Assembly (NCBI RefSeq): GCF_032884065.1
Contig: NC_088881.1
Span: forward strand, 13,791,260-13,855,259
Source: Artemia franciscana
Lineage: Eukaryota > Arthropoda > Branchiopoda > Anostraca > Artemiidae
DNA length: 64,000 nt
Direction of reading: 5' to 3'
Part shown: positions 11,344 to 24,049 of the stretch, one piece after another
Layout: each line of letters starts with the position of its first letter
How positions within the stretch are numbered: position 1 is the stretch's first letter
Program-made: the position numbers and the translations under genes
The notes under the pieces: generated by a model
Database searches by the model: none
The model's input: the letters and a program-made list of their open reading frames with translations, nothing else
Told to the model about the DNA's origin: nothing

Positions 11344-14300
11344 AAAATAAGGATATTTATATGTTTCAAGAGAATTCCTGTGAAATTTCTATTTTTTTAC
11401 AGCTTGTTGTTTTAGTTTTAGCTTTGTTTTACATTCTTTTTGTTTTATGTATTGCTCAATATTTTCACTTATATGATAATTATCACATTTTCGACTGCTC
11501 CCTCATTAAAATATACATTTTTATGACAGAAAAGAAAAATAGTATACTAGAAATGGAAGAAAAAGTAAAAAAATAGTATTGTTTGACTTGAGTAGCTGTT
11601 GCTTCAGTCTTTAGAAATGATAATTAAAATAATCTGTCAACGAAATTTTATCAAATATAGAGCATGGGAGGAGGCTTAGCTTTTTACCTGAGTACTTTAT
11701 CAAAATCAGTAAAATCCAACAAAACTCTTGTTCACGACATTCGGTGTAACTGAACTAGCTGAACCAGAGATCTTCATAATGGCAGCTGTAAGCTTTCAGA
11801 CTTACCAGCATCAAATCGGGCAAGGATGGCTGACCCTAGCAATACCAATTCATTTTCTTCAGGCAATAGAACAGAAACCGAAAAACGGAAATGAAGTCAC
11901 ACTAAAAGTGCCAAGGACATAAAATAAAAAATAATCTCCCCTGTTGATTCATTTAAGTGAGGATCAATTGCCGGGGTCGTTTTTTGTTTGAGAAAACCTT
12001 TAAAAAACACATCAAATTTTTTTAAAAATACACTTGTCACTTTAAGACAGGGTGGAAAAATCGGTTCAAACCCATTAACCCCCCCCCCCCCTCCCCTACG
12101 GATACAGTCTTGAGATACAAGAACTAATTCTGGCTAAATATGACGTTGATAAAGCTGATGTTGAGCAGAAAAGTATTTCCAGGAAAATTCTTTATCTAAG
12201 TGAAAGAAAAAAAAAAAGTTTGTTCAACATAAAGTTCATTTTCTCATATAACTTTTGAGACAGAAACGGTAGATACTCACGTCCTTGTTACTTTTAAAAC
12301 ATATTGAAAACCCAAATACTTTTTTTTTAACTGTATAAAGAAATATCCGAAAGTTTTTTTCTTGACCTAAATTTTGGATTCCAAGCTGTTTGTTTTATGC
12401 TTCTTCATAATTGTAAACTTTAATCCAGAACTAAAACTAAACAAAACAGCAGTCACTAAAATATTTAAATTCAAAAATATAACCAGCAAATGATATGTAT
12501 ATTCAAAAATTAAATGATTTAATGATAACATCACTCGTGAAACTATAGAGGGAGATGGTGACCATTGAAAAAGAAAACTCTAGTTACCTAATGACCGATA
12601 TTCTTAGCCTGTATGTAAAGTGTTGAGTAGCAATGGAATGGAATATCTTGAAATCTGTTCATTAGCAACCTTTTATTTTATTCACTTTCAATATTTCATT
12701 TACAAATTATTTTTAAGCAGTTAACGTTAACTTTATTCAAAATAACGTTAAGTACTTTTGAACGCAAGATTTCATCTGTATTTAACTGGCATAGACGGAG
12801 AAATTGCTATATTAGATGAAAAAAAGATAGACACAGACACAAACCCCAAGTAGAATCACCCAGTTCGGTTAAACGAGTTTATGCGAGAATTTACTTCAGC
12901 TAGTTCAAACCGAAACCCAAGAAAGAAAAAACTTTACACAAACAAGGGAAACTGATCCCTATTGATCTCTTTTCATCTAACTAAGCAATTTTTGAAAAGC
13001 TGACGTACCTTGAAAGATGATAAATCTGATTCCAGGTGCCAATTAGCATTAATTTATCCAAATCATGGGATACAATGATGATTTGGCTATTCAATTATTC
13101 GGCCTAATAATTCCATGTTCTACGATGCCCTTGAAACTTATTTTTTCTATTTCGATGTGAAATAAATTTGTTTCTTTTTCTCTTACACTCTGGTGTTGTT
13201 CTTTACTTTTCCTTGAAATACTTCTCTGGGAACGTTCTTTTAAGGCTAAATTCTGTTCGTATATAACTATAATAAGTAGTATAATGCTTTAATTATAATT
13301 ATATAAGTGATTCATTGTAAACTCTGTTCGTTCTAATAGTTTGTGGCTTTATTTATTTTGTTTTAGGTTGTTGATAATTTTAGGTTGTTCTACTGTTTTA
13401 TTTAAATAAATTCTTTGTCGATATTTTTCTTTAAGTAATTGAGAACATTTTTAAAAACTAAAAATATTTTCATTTTTCAATAAAAATAAATTTATAATGT
13501 CTTAATTGCAGGAAAGAAAGGAAATCACCACTAAAAATGTGATTCAGAAAGAGAGGAGGGGCTTTCTCATTATTTAGGTTACAAGTCTTTGCAATTTCTG
13601 GTTTATTATAGAGCTGAAGCCATTCTGACCCCTATCATGAGAAGTCCTGATGCCCAATCACATACAAGGGCAATAAGACCAGAGTAAAAAATACTTTTCA
13701 GTTTGCCTTAAGAAGATCTAATCATGTATTTCTTTGTCAACCAAGAAAACAGAAAAAGTTATTTACCCTAATGATTTATTGGGATTTGCAAGGAGATGAA
13801 GAGTGGCAATACCCGTCATATAAGAAATATGTTATAACTTACTTTTAGGTTTAATATGAATATTTTGGTTTATTAAAAAAAAACTCAGTTTATTTGATGT
13901 CAAAAGTTCCAAATTTTAGCAATAAATCCTGTTGCACCGAAAGAACAATATACGTTTTATATTAGCTTAAAGTGATTAGAGGGAAACCAGCCACTTTCTT
14001 AGAACATATTTTGAAATCTAGTTTTTGTATATATTTTGCCCCTGTCTATATTTTAGATCTAGCCCCTGATTATATCTAGCTCTGATTATATCTCTTTAAT
14101 CTAGTCCCTGTGTATATTTTATCTAGCTTTTGATGTGTTTCTTTTGTTCACTATAGTTTAAAGTATCAATAAATTTTTATCCAATGATAGTGTAGCCATA
14201 AGAACCCTTGGGGTAGGGGAACAAATTGTAAAAGTGAACAATAAAATATTGTAAACCACATCTTCTGCATGTTTTTTTTCTTTTTAACATTGGGAGAAAG

Positions 14301-14400
14301 TTCCTAAATTTTTTTTTAAAATCATTTTTATTTGTCTTATATTCTCTGTTGCTTTTTAATATTGCACTCGGACAAAGTCTCCAAGCGATAGGGGAGGGGG
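10926..14400. other. 3' flank of the transporter gene and unassigned sequence
   Basis: No further exon or transposon was recognised. The stretch includes a (TTG)n tract, a C-run at about 12066-12083, and short unconserved ORFs (11361-11576, 11728-11922). It presumably contains the 3' UTR of the upstream gene, but no single poly(A) signal stands out. Confidence 0.4.
11282..11345 (+). repeat. (TTG)n / (TTGTTGATG)n microsatellite
   Basis: The sequence consists of ttgttgttg units interrupted by atg triplets. Confidence 0.85.
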
Positions 14401-14563
14401 GAAAATACGCCTATCACTACTAATTTAGAATTGTCAAACTTAAAGGTATTCATAAAGCGATAAGACGATTACCGCAAGAGTGGTTTTCAATCTGCACTGG
14501 TGCATTGAAGGAATCGATAGAAGAGGCTTGGCTCAACTATATAGTCTTTGAAACCACAATATA

Positions 14564-15511
14564 TTGAAGACTAACTTCACTTTATGTTCGTTCAATATTA
14601 ACGGTACTAAGGATAAAGACGTTTCTTTGGATCAGAAATTAGAAAGTTTTGATGTTTTATTCCTCCAGGAACATCTCCTACCTTTAGTGAGCTTAAACTC
14701 CCTACGGAGAAGTAATGACCACTTAGTTTTTTCTAAAACTGCACGCAAAACCTCTGGCAGACCATCAGGTAACCTAGCATGTTTAATAAAAAAGACGATG
14801 TTTTCAACACCCCCTTTATGTTATCAGGAGAGTGATTGTTATATAGCTATTCGTCTTGCCAACCTTGTCCTCATTAATGTCAATCTCCCCTGCGACCAGA
14901 AATCCCTCAGAAGTTTAACTAAATTTACAAAATCTTGCGCATTAATGAAAAGTCTTCTGAATGGCATTGAGAGTAATGGACTGGACTGGTTATTAATCGG
15001 TGATATGAACTGTAATATTAACTCTTCATAAGTGCGGACTGAGCTTCTTTTCGATTCCCTACTGAATAGTTACAAAATTTCGAAAAAAGATGCCTCCCAT
15101 TCCTATATCCATAATAGTGGCTCACTTTCGGACATTGACCATTGTATCGTTTCTTCTCGTCTCATCTGTCGCAAAGTCCATGTTGATAAGGATGAGCCTG
15201 ATTATGACCATCTACCCCCATCCCTCCCTGTTACCCTTAATGCTACTACTGAAAAGAACCTTCGTTCTAATTCTAGAAAATGGATTTCTAAAAGAGAATG
15301 GAACAAAGCTGACTGGCCTCTTTATTTTTCTACGCTCGTTAGCCTTCTATCAACGTTTAAAGTCCCTTTTAATCTGTTGTATACAGGTGTTGGATCCCCA
15401 CAAGCCAGAATTCAGCTTAATATTTATTATAGCCACATTGTATCGTGCTTAAAGAGGTCTGAAGAGGTAGCTGTTCCCCTATGTCGCTTTCGAGCCCAAA
15501 CAAGAAGTTGA
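14564..15511 (+). pseudogene. LINE ORF2, endonuclease domain (one in-frame stop)
   Basis: Starting MKTNFTLCSFNINGTKDK, the translation shows the exonuclease-endonuclease-phosphatase motifs in order: Asn in SFNINGT, Glu in DVLFLQEH, Asp and Asn in LLIGDMNCNI, the SDIDHCI block and a final His in YDHLPPSL. These residues nick target DNA to prime reverse transcription. A single TAA at 15029-15031 interrupts the frame just after DMNCNINSS, and the same frame continues to 15511. All catalytic residues I can check are still present, so the decay is modest. Confidence 0.8.
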
Positions 15512-17155
15512 ATTTGGAAGAATAACCCAGAGCTCAAAACTATACAAAATCGGGCTAAATTGTGGCTAAAAATGTGGATAACTTGCAGCCGCTCTTTAAG
15601 GGGTAATTTTTCAAAATTAAAGAAAGAACAAAGGTTGATTTTAAGCGCTATTTTTGAAGAATCAGGTATAATGGTGCCGAATTTCCTCAGATTCTTAGCC
15701 AGTGGAAAAAAGTGATTAATGTCGCGAAGTTCGATAGATCGCCTGCGGTCGACCGAATCCCTAATGTATCATTGATCAATCATTATAGTAAGATTTTCGA
15801 TACAGTGATATATGCGGTTCATTTTCGTTTTGCCAAGATCTGTTCTAATCTGTCGCCTTAAAAGTCATGGAAAATCATTCAAGGTCATGTACCTCCCATT
15901 TGTGTTGACTGTGTCAAAAGAAGTGTAGAGAGACTTAAAACGAAATCTTATAATATAGACGGCATCAGTGCTCTTCATCTCAATACCGATTCGGAAGAAT
16001 TAGCTTATCATTTGCAGTTACTTTTTCAGATGTTTATGCTCTTCTTTAGTCCCTGAGTCTTTTTTAGTTGGTAACATTACGTCAATTTTGAAACGTGGTA
16101 AGGATGCAACTAGTTGTGCTTCTTATAGGCCTATTACGGTTGCTTCTACTTTAAGTAAAGTATTTGAATATTTTTTGCTCCCTGATCTCCTGTCTAAAGT
16201 GATTATATTTCTAATCAGTTTGGCTTCAAGCCTTATATAGGACGACAACATGCTCATCGTGCTATAGTTTCGCTATTACTTGAAGCGCATAAAAATGATT
16301 TTGAGGTTCTTTTTTGTGCACTCGATGTTTCAAAAGCATTTGATTCAATATGCCATAGCCAACTTTGGTATTCTTTAATCCAACTTGGTGCTAATGTGTT
16401 TATTATATCAAATCTTCGTTTTTGGTATGCTAATTCATATGTTCAACTCAAGTCAGGTGACACCTACGTTGATAATATCCCCATCCGTTCTGGTCTTAGA
16501 CAAGGAGGAGTCTTATCCCCTTATCTTTTTAATGCTTGTCTTTATTTTGTTTTGCCACGTATTAATCCATCATACTTCTTAGGCCTAACTAATCTTTCGA
16601 ATATTGCATATGCAGATGATTTAATTTTGATCAGCCGTACTAAATCTAGCCTAATTAAGTCGACCCAGCTTGTTTCTAAGTCTTTTGAGGAAATTGGCCT
16701 CAAACTTAATACTGAAAAATGTGAATACTTAGTTTTTAATTCTAAGCATCAAAGTAGTGATCTTGCTTGTGGTTATTGTTCAGTTAAGCTTGTTTCTTCG
16801 ATTCGGTGGCTTGGTATTAGTATTTGCTCATCTTTATCGGCTTTTTGATCTTGTGGGCTTAATGATATTAAAAGTAAACTTAAAATTGGTACGCAAAAAT
16901 TGTCCCGAACCGAGGCAGATTTTCACGAAAGGCTTTATCCAGGCTTTATTCTACATATTGCAATCATTCTATATTGTTTCTTTCGGTTTGTGCCCGTTTT
17001 TTAATAATCAAGATTTGCAAGGTATAAGAGTTCTGTATTTTCGTTATTGCAAATATTTATTGTATCTGCCGCGTTCTTATAGAAATCAGAAGATTATTAG
17101 AAGGTTTTGTGCCACTGATATTATTTTTGTTTATAAAAAACCCATGCTAGATTAG
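15512..17155 (+). pseudogene. LINE ORF2, reverse transcriptase and C-terminus (frameshifted)
   Basis: Across several frames: SCASYRPITVASTLSKVFEY (about 16110-16170), NQFGFKPYIGRQHAHRA, LFCALDVSKAFDSI (catalytic Asp), GLRQGGVLSPYLFNACL, and NIAYADDLILISRTK with the YADD box at about 16609-16620. These are followed by LNTEKCEYLVFNS and RWLGISIC. After a stop near 16846 the frame shifts to the tail, which reads GIRVLYFRYCKYLLYLPRSY and stops at 17153-17155. The order and spacing fit a CR1/Jockey-group non-LTR element. The exact clade cannot be assigned by eye. Confidence 0.8.
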
Positions 17156-17326
17156 GTGCTGAGGCTTGTCAACGCTTGGGTCCTTACCACCCTTTTATTT
17201 AGACTGTATTGATTGTATTGTTTGTGTTATTTTGTTTTTCTTTCCTTAACGTTTTTACTCCGCTTAAATTGTCAAAACAAGCGGGTAACAAATAAATTAT
17301 TAATTTTTATTAATATCAAGGACTAA

Positions 17327-19310
17327 AACAAGACTAAACGTAATGAAACTTGTATATTTGAAATCATCATAAAAATGTCATTCTTTTTATCAAGTTTCAT
17401 TACGTTTAGTCTTGCCCATCAAAAGTTATGAACCTGAGAAAATTTGCCTTTTTTTCGAAAATAGGGGAAAACAGAAGCCCCTAGAAGCCATAAAATCTTA
17501 ATGAAAATCACACCATCAGATTAACCGCATCAGAGAACCCTACTTTACAGGTTTCAAGCTTCTATATGCAAAAATTTGAAATTTTGTAGTTTTGCCAGAA
17601 AAAAAAGATTTCCCAGAGGTGATTGCATCGACCCAATGGTCCTAGAATATCATAACAGGGCCCATTTTAAGGGAAATTAAAAGTTTTAGCGCCCTTTTAA
17701 AGTAAGAAAAAATAATAGAGGATGACCAGGCCCCCTCCCAAGCTCATTTTTCCCCAAAGTCATTGGAGCAAACTTTTGAGGTTGCCATTTTGTTCACCAT
17801 TGTCAAAAATTGCCGAAAATCCTTAGGGGAAGGGCTGCAAGCTCTTAATACTGCCCATGGTTTACATATATTACTGGTTTTTGAGGGAAAATATTGAATT
17901 TTTTCATGGGTTATTTTCTGATGACTGGGGGGGGGTTAGATGTTACGTGAGAGAATCTTTCAATGGATAAATTTGTCAAGGACGAAGAGAATTTCCATGA
18001 AGTGGGCGCTGGCTTTTCCAGTACTATTTAAAAACAAAGAGAAATTAAATGAAAAATAAGTTTTTTAACTGAAATTTAAGAACAACGTTAAAACTTAAGG
18101 CGAAAACAAAATTATTCTATGTATGAGGGGGTTTGTCCCATACTTAATACCTTGCTCCTTACACCAAAGTATTTTTAGTAATTTCAAAAGAGCTATTTAT
18201 TCTAATTAACGGCCATTGTAATTCAGCGGTCATTCTCAAAGAATTGGAACAAAATTTGGACTTTAATGTAAAGAGCGAGGTATTGAAAAGAGGGCGAGCC
18301 TCCTTATTTACGTAATAAAAATATACAAATATAGAAGTTTTTTAGGTAAGATAATTTGTAAGTTACGTTTATAAATTACTAATAAAAACATTTGTGAATC
18401 AATGACGTTTTTTAAGTAACCAAAAAAATTGGTGGGCAACTAGGCCCCTTCCCCCACCCTTTTTTCAAAATCATCCGGTCAAAACATTGAGAAGGACATT
18501 TAGCCAAAAAAGGCAAAATTTACATGCAAATTTCGTTTTGATTGGTCATGCACGGTGAGCCAAAATCAAAACTTACAATATTTCAAAAACGTTCAGAAAT
18601 TAAATAAAAAAACAAGTTTTTTCAACTGAAAGTAAAGAGCATCATTAAGACTTTAAATAAAATATACTTCGTATATGAGGGGGCTCGTCCTTTATTCGAT
18701 ACCTTACTCTGTACGTTAAACTATTTTTAGTAATTTCAAAAGTGCTATTTATTCTAATTAAGTGGCCTTTGTGGTTCAAGGGTTATTCTTGAGGAATTGG
18801 CACAAATATCAAACTTTGGTGTAAAGAGCAAGGCATTGACAAGAGGGCGATCCCCCACGTATACTTAATAAATATATATGAACATAAAAATTCTTTTCGT
18901 AAGTTAATTTGCAAGTTACGTATAATTTATTACTAATAAAAACGTTCGTAAATAAAATTAAAAATTTTAGTGGCCGTTTTATGCAACCAAAAAATTATCG
19001 AAACTTGTATTAATTCAAAAACATTCAGAAATTAAATAAAAAACAACTTTTTTAAAACTTAAAGTAAGGAACAACCTTAAAACTTAAATCGAACAGACGC
19101 TATTCCATATATGAAAGGGACTATTCCCTCCTCAACACCCTGCTCTTCACGCTAAAGTTTGATTCTTTCTCACAGCTCTACTTTTTAAAACAATACAAAA
19201 AATAGCGGAAAGAGTGGGGCGTTGAAGAGGCAACAGCCCCATTCGTACACGGAATGATTTTTGTTCGTTATAAGTTTTAGTGTTGCTCCTTACTTTCAGC
19301 ATTTCAAAAA
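17327..19310 (+). repeat. Family A repeat with inverted start
   Basis: The body blocks follow the family A order (gagaaaatttgccttttttt, ctagaatatcataacagggc, ccccctcccaagctcatttt, aatttccatgaagtgggcgc) and end in a foldback at 19058-19300. At the 5' end a short piece is inverted: gactaaacgtaatgaaactt at about 17332 pairs with aagtttcattacgtttagtc at about 17392. The usual cagttcg hairpin is absent. Confidence 0.65.
19058..19300. repeat. Foldback of family A
   Basis: The left arm (aaagtaaggaacaaccttaa, atgaaagggactattccct) pairs imperfectly with the right arm (aggcaacagccccattcgta, gttgctccttactttcagc). Confidence 0.65.
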
Positions 19311-20848
19311 AGAAATCAAAACAGTTAGATAAAACATTCTGTCCAGCAAAAAGAAAATGACATTTTACAAATTATAACCAGCATAAGTCAACTGAGTCCT
19401 CATTTAGCATCCCATCTAGTTTTAGAATGTGTGGAACAATTGTAACAAAATAAATATATTTTCTTCCGACCTGTACAACTTTTTTAAGGCAAAAATTCAG
19501 CAAAATTTTTCAAAACTGCTGCCGAGTCGATATATGTACTCCAAATTTTTCTAGATGGCCAGGATTAGAATACTCACCTTTTATTGTTGCAAAAACACTG
19601 ATGGCTAACGACTTTTCTCTCTAGTCTTGTGATTTGAAGGGAACCTATAGTTTTGTCAGAAAATTAAAAAAAATATTATTCGCTTAAAAAAGTTGGTTTC
19701 AAATTCAACACTCTAAAAACAAGGCTCATTTACTTCCGTCTTTAAGGTAAGCCTGTTGAAGTATACTTAAGATTTCATACATTGGTAAAGTACTTAAATA
19801 GGTAGTGGTATAATCAGCTAGCTATTTTGTTGCTTTAGATCAGGTTTAATTTGAAAAGTAAACTAGAGGGCATGGATTTTCCTGTGTTCTTTGAACTATT
19901 TTAAACTGTATTGGTATCTCACAACTGCGAAGAGATACGTTTGAGGAAAAGAAAGCTTTGGGAGGAGGGCTAGTTCCCCTCCTATTATTTTGATTCTTAA
20001 AACAAAACTAAAACTTTAATTTTTAAACGTTTTAGTTTAAAAATGTGTAGGTACCTGATTAAGAAACATTTCAAGAGTAAATCAAACAGAAATCAGCAAA
20101 ATGGATTTTTTACCTACAGTCATGTGGACTCCAACTAATAGAGAGCCAAGCAACGATTTCCTTTCGAAACGCAAAAAATCATCTATGAAAACACCAAAAG
20201 TATAGCAAGTTCTACCAAAGATGAAATTACAAACGAACGAACTAAACATAATAATCCAGGCTTAACGTGTTTTTGTAATTAACAAAAAAATCTTAAAATA
20301 AATTTTTATTTTAACAAAGAACTTTTTCCATTATAAGAAACATGTAGACATAGCTACGTAAACTGCAGTAGTTTTTAGGAAAGTCTTATCAAAAACTTGA
20401 TTTGTCAACTGAAACTATAATAATACCTGAAAATTTTAAATAAAATAGTTTTATTTTACTCCAAACTACAAAAATATTTATGATGTCCTACCAATAATTT
20501 AAATTTTTGATTCAAACCAGAAAAATACCTGGAAATTTTAAAATTAGTTTGGTTTTTGTTTCGCTTGTTATAATTTAGGACAAACGCTAGTTCATAATAA
20601 TTGAAATCTTAATTGATAGTTTATAACAAAGAACGAACTATAAAAATAATTGCAAAATATGTAAACTATAAGATATTTAGTTATTTTATAAACTGCATAA
20701 ATATTTGTGTCTTCTAAGTAGAAGTTTTGGGTTGGTCTTTCAAACTACAAAATTTTCTACAAATTTGAACTAAGTTTTAATTTATTCCAGCTCATAAGTT
20801 ACTCACTACACTAAAATCTATCCCTTAAAAAGTTTAATAACAGAAATC
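19311..20848. other. Unassigned AT-rich sequence
   Basis: No gene, RNA or repeat was recognised in these 1.5 kb. Confidence 0.4.
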
Positions 20849-21032
20849 ATGGTAAAAGAAGTTGAATATCAAGCAATAAAATCATTAAAAAATGATGCTG
20901 TTAGAGGAAGAGGAGGATGTGAAAGTACTTGCAAGGCTGGTGGGTGCTTTGGGAAAAATAATAAAAATTATGATTCATTTCAAAACTATGTTGAAAAGCT
21001 CAAATCATATCACAGAAATAAGAAAGAATACA

Positions 21033-21229
21033 TCCATTTTGTGAGGTGATATAATGTCGTTCCCAAAAGTCAGGGTGATTGGCTCCTGTGCGTCTCTCAT
21101 ACGGTAAGGGGTCCTGAAGTTGACAATGGCACTCTTTCGGCTGTTAAAAGCCATACCATTTGACCAGCACCAATCCTTTACTTTATCAAGAAGACCTTGA
21201 GCTATAGAAGTGGCAGATGGCAGGTCCAC
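21033..21229 (-). pseudogene. LINE reverse-transcriptase fragment (antisense), copy 1
   Basis: The minus strand encodes MDLPSATSIAQGLLDKVKDW, then CWSNGMAFNSRKSAIVNFRT, then ITLTFGNDI. This resembles the region just after the YADD box of Jockey/R1-type reverse transcriptases (..KVKDWC..N.M.FN..KS..V.F). The fragment has no catalytic residues. The identical copy lies 771 bases downstream. Confidence 0.6.
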
Positions 21230-21426
21230 TGCAGCAATGAAAAAGCACCAAAGTTTTATTTAAAAAAAAAACAACAAGAAATCAGCAGTTGTTACAGCAC
21301 ACTTGTTCAATTGCTTCAAAACGGATTTGAAATTCAGATAGTATAGACATCAGCACAGTACCTGCATTGTGCAGAGGGAGATGATTATAAGAGAGCTATC
21401 AGAAGAGGATTGAGTCAAAGGAGATT

Positions 21427-21700
21427 TTGATGGATTTAATCCATAATCAGCTTGTAGCCCAGATAAAACGTAACCACTTTGATAATAAAATTTATAGTAA
21501 GTTGGATAAAAATAATTGTAAATTGTTATTCTTTTTTCTATCAGATCCTGTAAGTACTAATATAAGACTATTTAGGATTGGGAAAATTTATAGCCCAATT
21601 TGTAAAGCTTGTAATTTGTAGAGTGAGACTCTACATCACTTTCTAATTGAGTGTCTCTTTTTGCGAGAGACTTAGAAGGAATATGAGAAATTTATGTCAA
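21427..21700 (+). pseudogene. LINE ORF2 C-terminal fragment, copy 1
   Basis: The translation MMDLIHNQLVAQIKRNHFDN continues with RLFRIGKIYSPICKACNL. A stop follows, and the next codons read SETLHHFLIECLFLRET. Together these give the C-x2-C ... H-x4-C cysteine-histidine motif found at the C-terminus of many non-LTR ORF2 proteins, interrupted by a TAG at the third-last position before SETLHH. The ORF is otherwise short and unprotected. Confidence 0.6.
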
Positions 21701-21803
21701 AGAGAAAAGCTTGGCAGTCTCAATGTTAGTCTTGTTAAGCTCAAACTCAATGTCAAACTTGTCAAACTCAATGTTAAGCTTGGGATAGGGATAAATGATG
21801 ATG

Positions 21804-22000
21804 TCCATTTTGTGAGGTGATATAATGTCGTTCCCAAAAGTCAGGGTGATTGGCTCCTGTGCGTCTCTCATACGGTAAGGGGTCCTGAAGTTGACAATGG
21901 CACTCTTTCGGCTGTTAAAAGCCATACCATTTGACCAGCACCAATCCTTTACTTTATCAAGAAGACCTTGAGCTATAGAAGTGGCAGATGGCAGGTCCAC
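21804..22000 (-). pseudogene. LINE reverse-transcriptase fragment (antisense), copy 2
   Basis: This is the second copy of the fragment at 21033-21229, identical over the shared part. Here the frame runs on across the duplication junction into the preceding unit, giving a longer chance C-terminus. Confidence 0.6.
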
Positions 22001-22197
22001 TGCAGCAATGAAAAAGCACCAAAGTTTTATTTAAAAAAAAACAAACAAGAAATCAGCAGTTGTTACAGCACACTTGTTCAATTGCTTCAAAACGGATTTG
22101 AAATTCAGATAGTATAGACATCAGCACAGTACCTGCATTGTGCAGAGGGAGATGATTATAAGAGAGCTATCAGAAGAGGATTGAGTCAAAGGAGATT

Positions 22198-22651
22198 TTG
22201 ATGGATTTAATCCATAATCAGCTTGTAGCCCAGATAAAACGTAACCACTTTGATAATAAAATTTATAGTAAGTTGGATAAAAATAATTGTAAATTGTTAT
22301 TCTTTTTTCTATCAGATCCTGTAAGTACTAATATAAGACTATTTAGGATTGGGAAAATTTATAGCCCAATTTGTAAAGCTTGTAATTTGTAGAGTGAGAC
22401 TCTACATCACTTTCTAATTGAGTGTCTCTTTTTGCGAGAGACTTAGAAGGAATATGAGAAATTTATGTCAAAGAGAAAAGCTTGGCAGTCTCAATGTTAG
22501 TCTTGTTAAGCTCAAACTCAATGTCAAACTTGTCAAACTCAATGTTAAGCTTGGGATAGGGATAAATGATGATGTTATAAGACTGGAAATGATCATGCTG
22601 TTCTTGAATTCTATTCAAGAATTCTATGATAGACTGGATGATTTTAGCTAG
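22198..22651 (+). pseudogene. LINE ORF2 C-terminal fragment, copy 2, with natural end
   Basis: The same peptide as copy 1 is encoded. Because unit 2 is followed by the original flank, the tail continues in another frame as VKLNVKLGIGINDDVIRLEM, then LFLNSIQEFYDRLDDFS, to a stop at 22649-22651. The ending is typical of a LINE ORF2 terminus and is followed by A-rich sequence. Confidence 0.6.
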
Positions 22652-22762
22652 AATATTACATTAGTTTGAAATAAAATAAAAAGGGAAAAACAGAAATTAT
22701 GAAGTTTGTTTCAGATTACTCCATCAAGAAATAGAAGCTGGATCTAGAGGAGACGTTAATAA

Positions 22763-22880
22763 TCAACAACAACAACAACAATTCAAAGTGTACATGTCAT
22801 ATATATTTTGTTTGAATGCCAATTCTGTTGAATATATATTCAAGTTGAATGACATATATATCTGATTGAATGCCAAGTAG
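22763..22880. repeat. (CAA)n microsatellite and short inverted repeat
   Basis: caacaacaacaacaacaa is followed by two related segments, acatgtcatatatattttgtttgaatgcc and tgaatgacatatatatctgattgaatgcc. Confidence 0.5.
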
Positions 22881-23299
22881 CAACTGAAGCTATTGCTGTG
22901 ACGCAAAGGGAAAATTCCCTTTTTGCGTGCTGTGATGTTTCTCATTTCTGAACTAAATTTTCTATACTTTGGAACTTCATGTAGAATTCAATGTGTGGAG
23001 ATGCCAAAAATCTTGACCCTCTACTGTCTTAAAGTATTTTTAAACTTTAAAGCTATTTTTACAGTAAGAGTGGGCTTTTCTTATTTCTAATTGTAGACTA
23101 GGCTATTAAGATAGTATTGAGACAATAATTGGAACAAAGGTATTTAGACGTCTTTTCCACTAAAAATTCCACTAATAGTATTATTAGTAAAGACGGTAGG
23201 TATAAGGAAGATGTTAAAGTAGAATAGCCAAGGCCTTCGTCTTTTTCAAATTTCAAAAAAGTTTAAACTAAGATTAGAATATTAGAAGGCACAATGGGA

Positions 23300-23680
23300 C
23301 AATGGCCAAGTAGGGTTCTAAAGTCTGGGTGCTCATAAAAACGGAGAAGGATTTGTTAGATGTTTTCCATTGAAATTATCTACGGATTAATCTGGGTACT
23401 TGTCTGACTGACCGTATTTTAAGTAGTGAGGCATACAAAAAATTTGGTTCAATCTCGCTTTCACGGGCTGTAATGAAAGAAAGATTGAGTTGGCTAGGAA
23501 ACGTCCCTCCAGATGAGGGACAACAAATTTCAAAATATCACTCTTGTAAGGACACACAAAAAGCAGGTCCTACCAAATTTGGTGGGAGGATGCCGTAAGG
23601 AAAGATGTAGGGTAAGTTTGAACTTGTTGGGAGGGGGTAAAGAGAGCGTCTTTGCATAGATTGCGTTGGAGGAAGATTGG
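23300..23680 (+). pseudogene. RTE-type LINE C-terminal fragment
   Basis: Translated with frameshifts: KSWVLIKTEKDLLDVFH, RINLGTCLTDRILSSEAYKK, FGSISLSRAVMKERLSWLGN and PTKFGGRMP. This matches the end of RTE-clade ORF2 (W.L...E..LL.VF.RN.LR..LGTR, then RL.WLGHV.RM). The reverse-transcriptase core is absent. The copy is 5'-truncated, as is usual for LINEs. Confidence 0.7.
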
Positions 23681-24049
23681 CTTGTTGTTTACGTTGATTT
23701 ATGATTATTGAAACTAAGTACTTTTACTTGTTGGACTTCTTTTTTATATTTAAATATTCTTCTTTTAAATCTTCTTTTAAATATTTACATTATTATTCTC
23801 TGTCTTTATTATTATGTTTAAATCTAATAGTTAGTTGTACTGTATTATGCTTATTATTATTGTTATTATTATTTAATGTCATTATTATTTTTATACTCGT
23901 ATTATTTATTAATGTTTATTATTATTAATTATTAATAACCTTCATAATTAATTTTTTTCTTTTAGTTTACGATAGTTAATGCTCAATGATTTGAAATTGA
24001 GGTTTTCTTTTTGTTTTCTTTAAATGTCCATTTGCTCATGCACTTGCAG

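Larger units (their letters stand above)
14440..17320 (+). mobile_element. LINE retrotransposon, nearly full ORF2, decayed
   Basis: The copy holds an apurinic-type endonuclease domain, a reverse transcriptase with YADD, a C-terminal tail, and an AT-rich 3' end (aacaaataaattattaattt). Several stops and frameshifts break the reading frame. An older, inverted fragment of a related element lies at 24720-25620. The 5' boundary is approximate. Confidence 0.75.
21033..22574. repeat. 771-base tandem duplication
   Basis: Unit 1 (21033-21803) and unit 2 (21804-22574) are almost identical. The only difference I see is in the A-rich run near 21255 and 22026. Both begin tccattttgtgaggtgatat and end ataaatgatgatg. 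The junction is seen where unit 1 breaks off at gatgatg and restarts, while unit 2 continues into ttataagactgg. Each unit carries an antisense LINE reverse-transcriptase piece and a sense LINE C-terminal piece. Confidence 0.9.

Noticed and set aside
20849..21049. 67-codon ORF MVKEVEYQAIKSLKNDAVRG with a Cys/Gly-rich centre
   Set aside because: Short, no family recognised, and its end runs into the tandem duplication. No splice or codon evidence.
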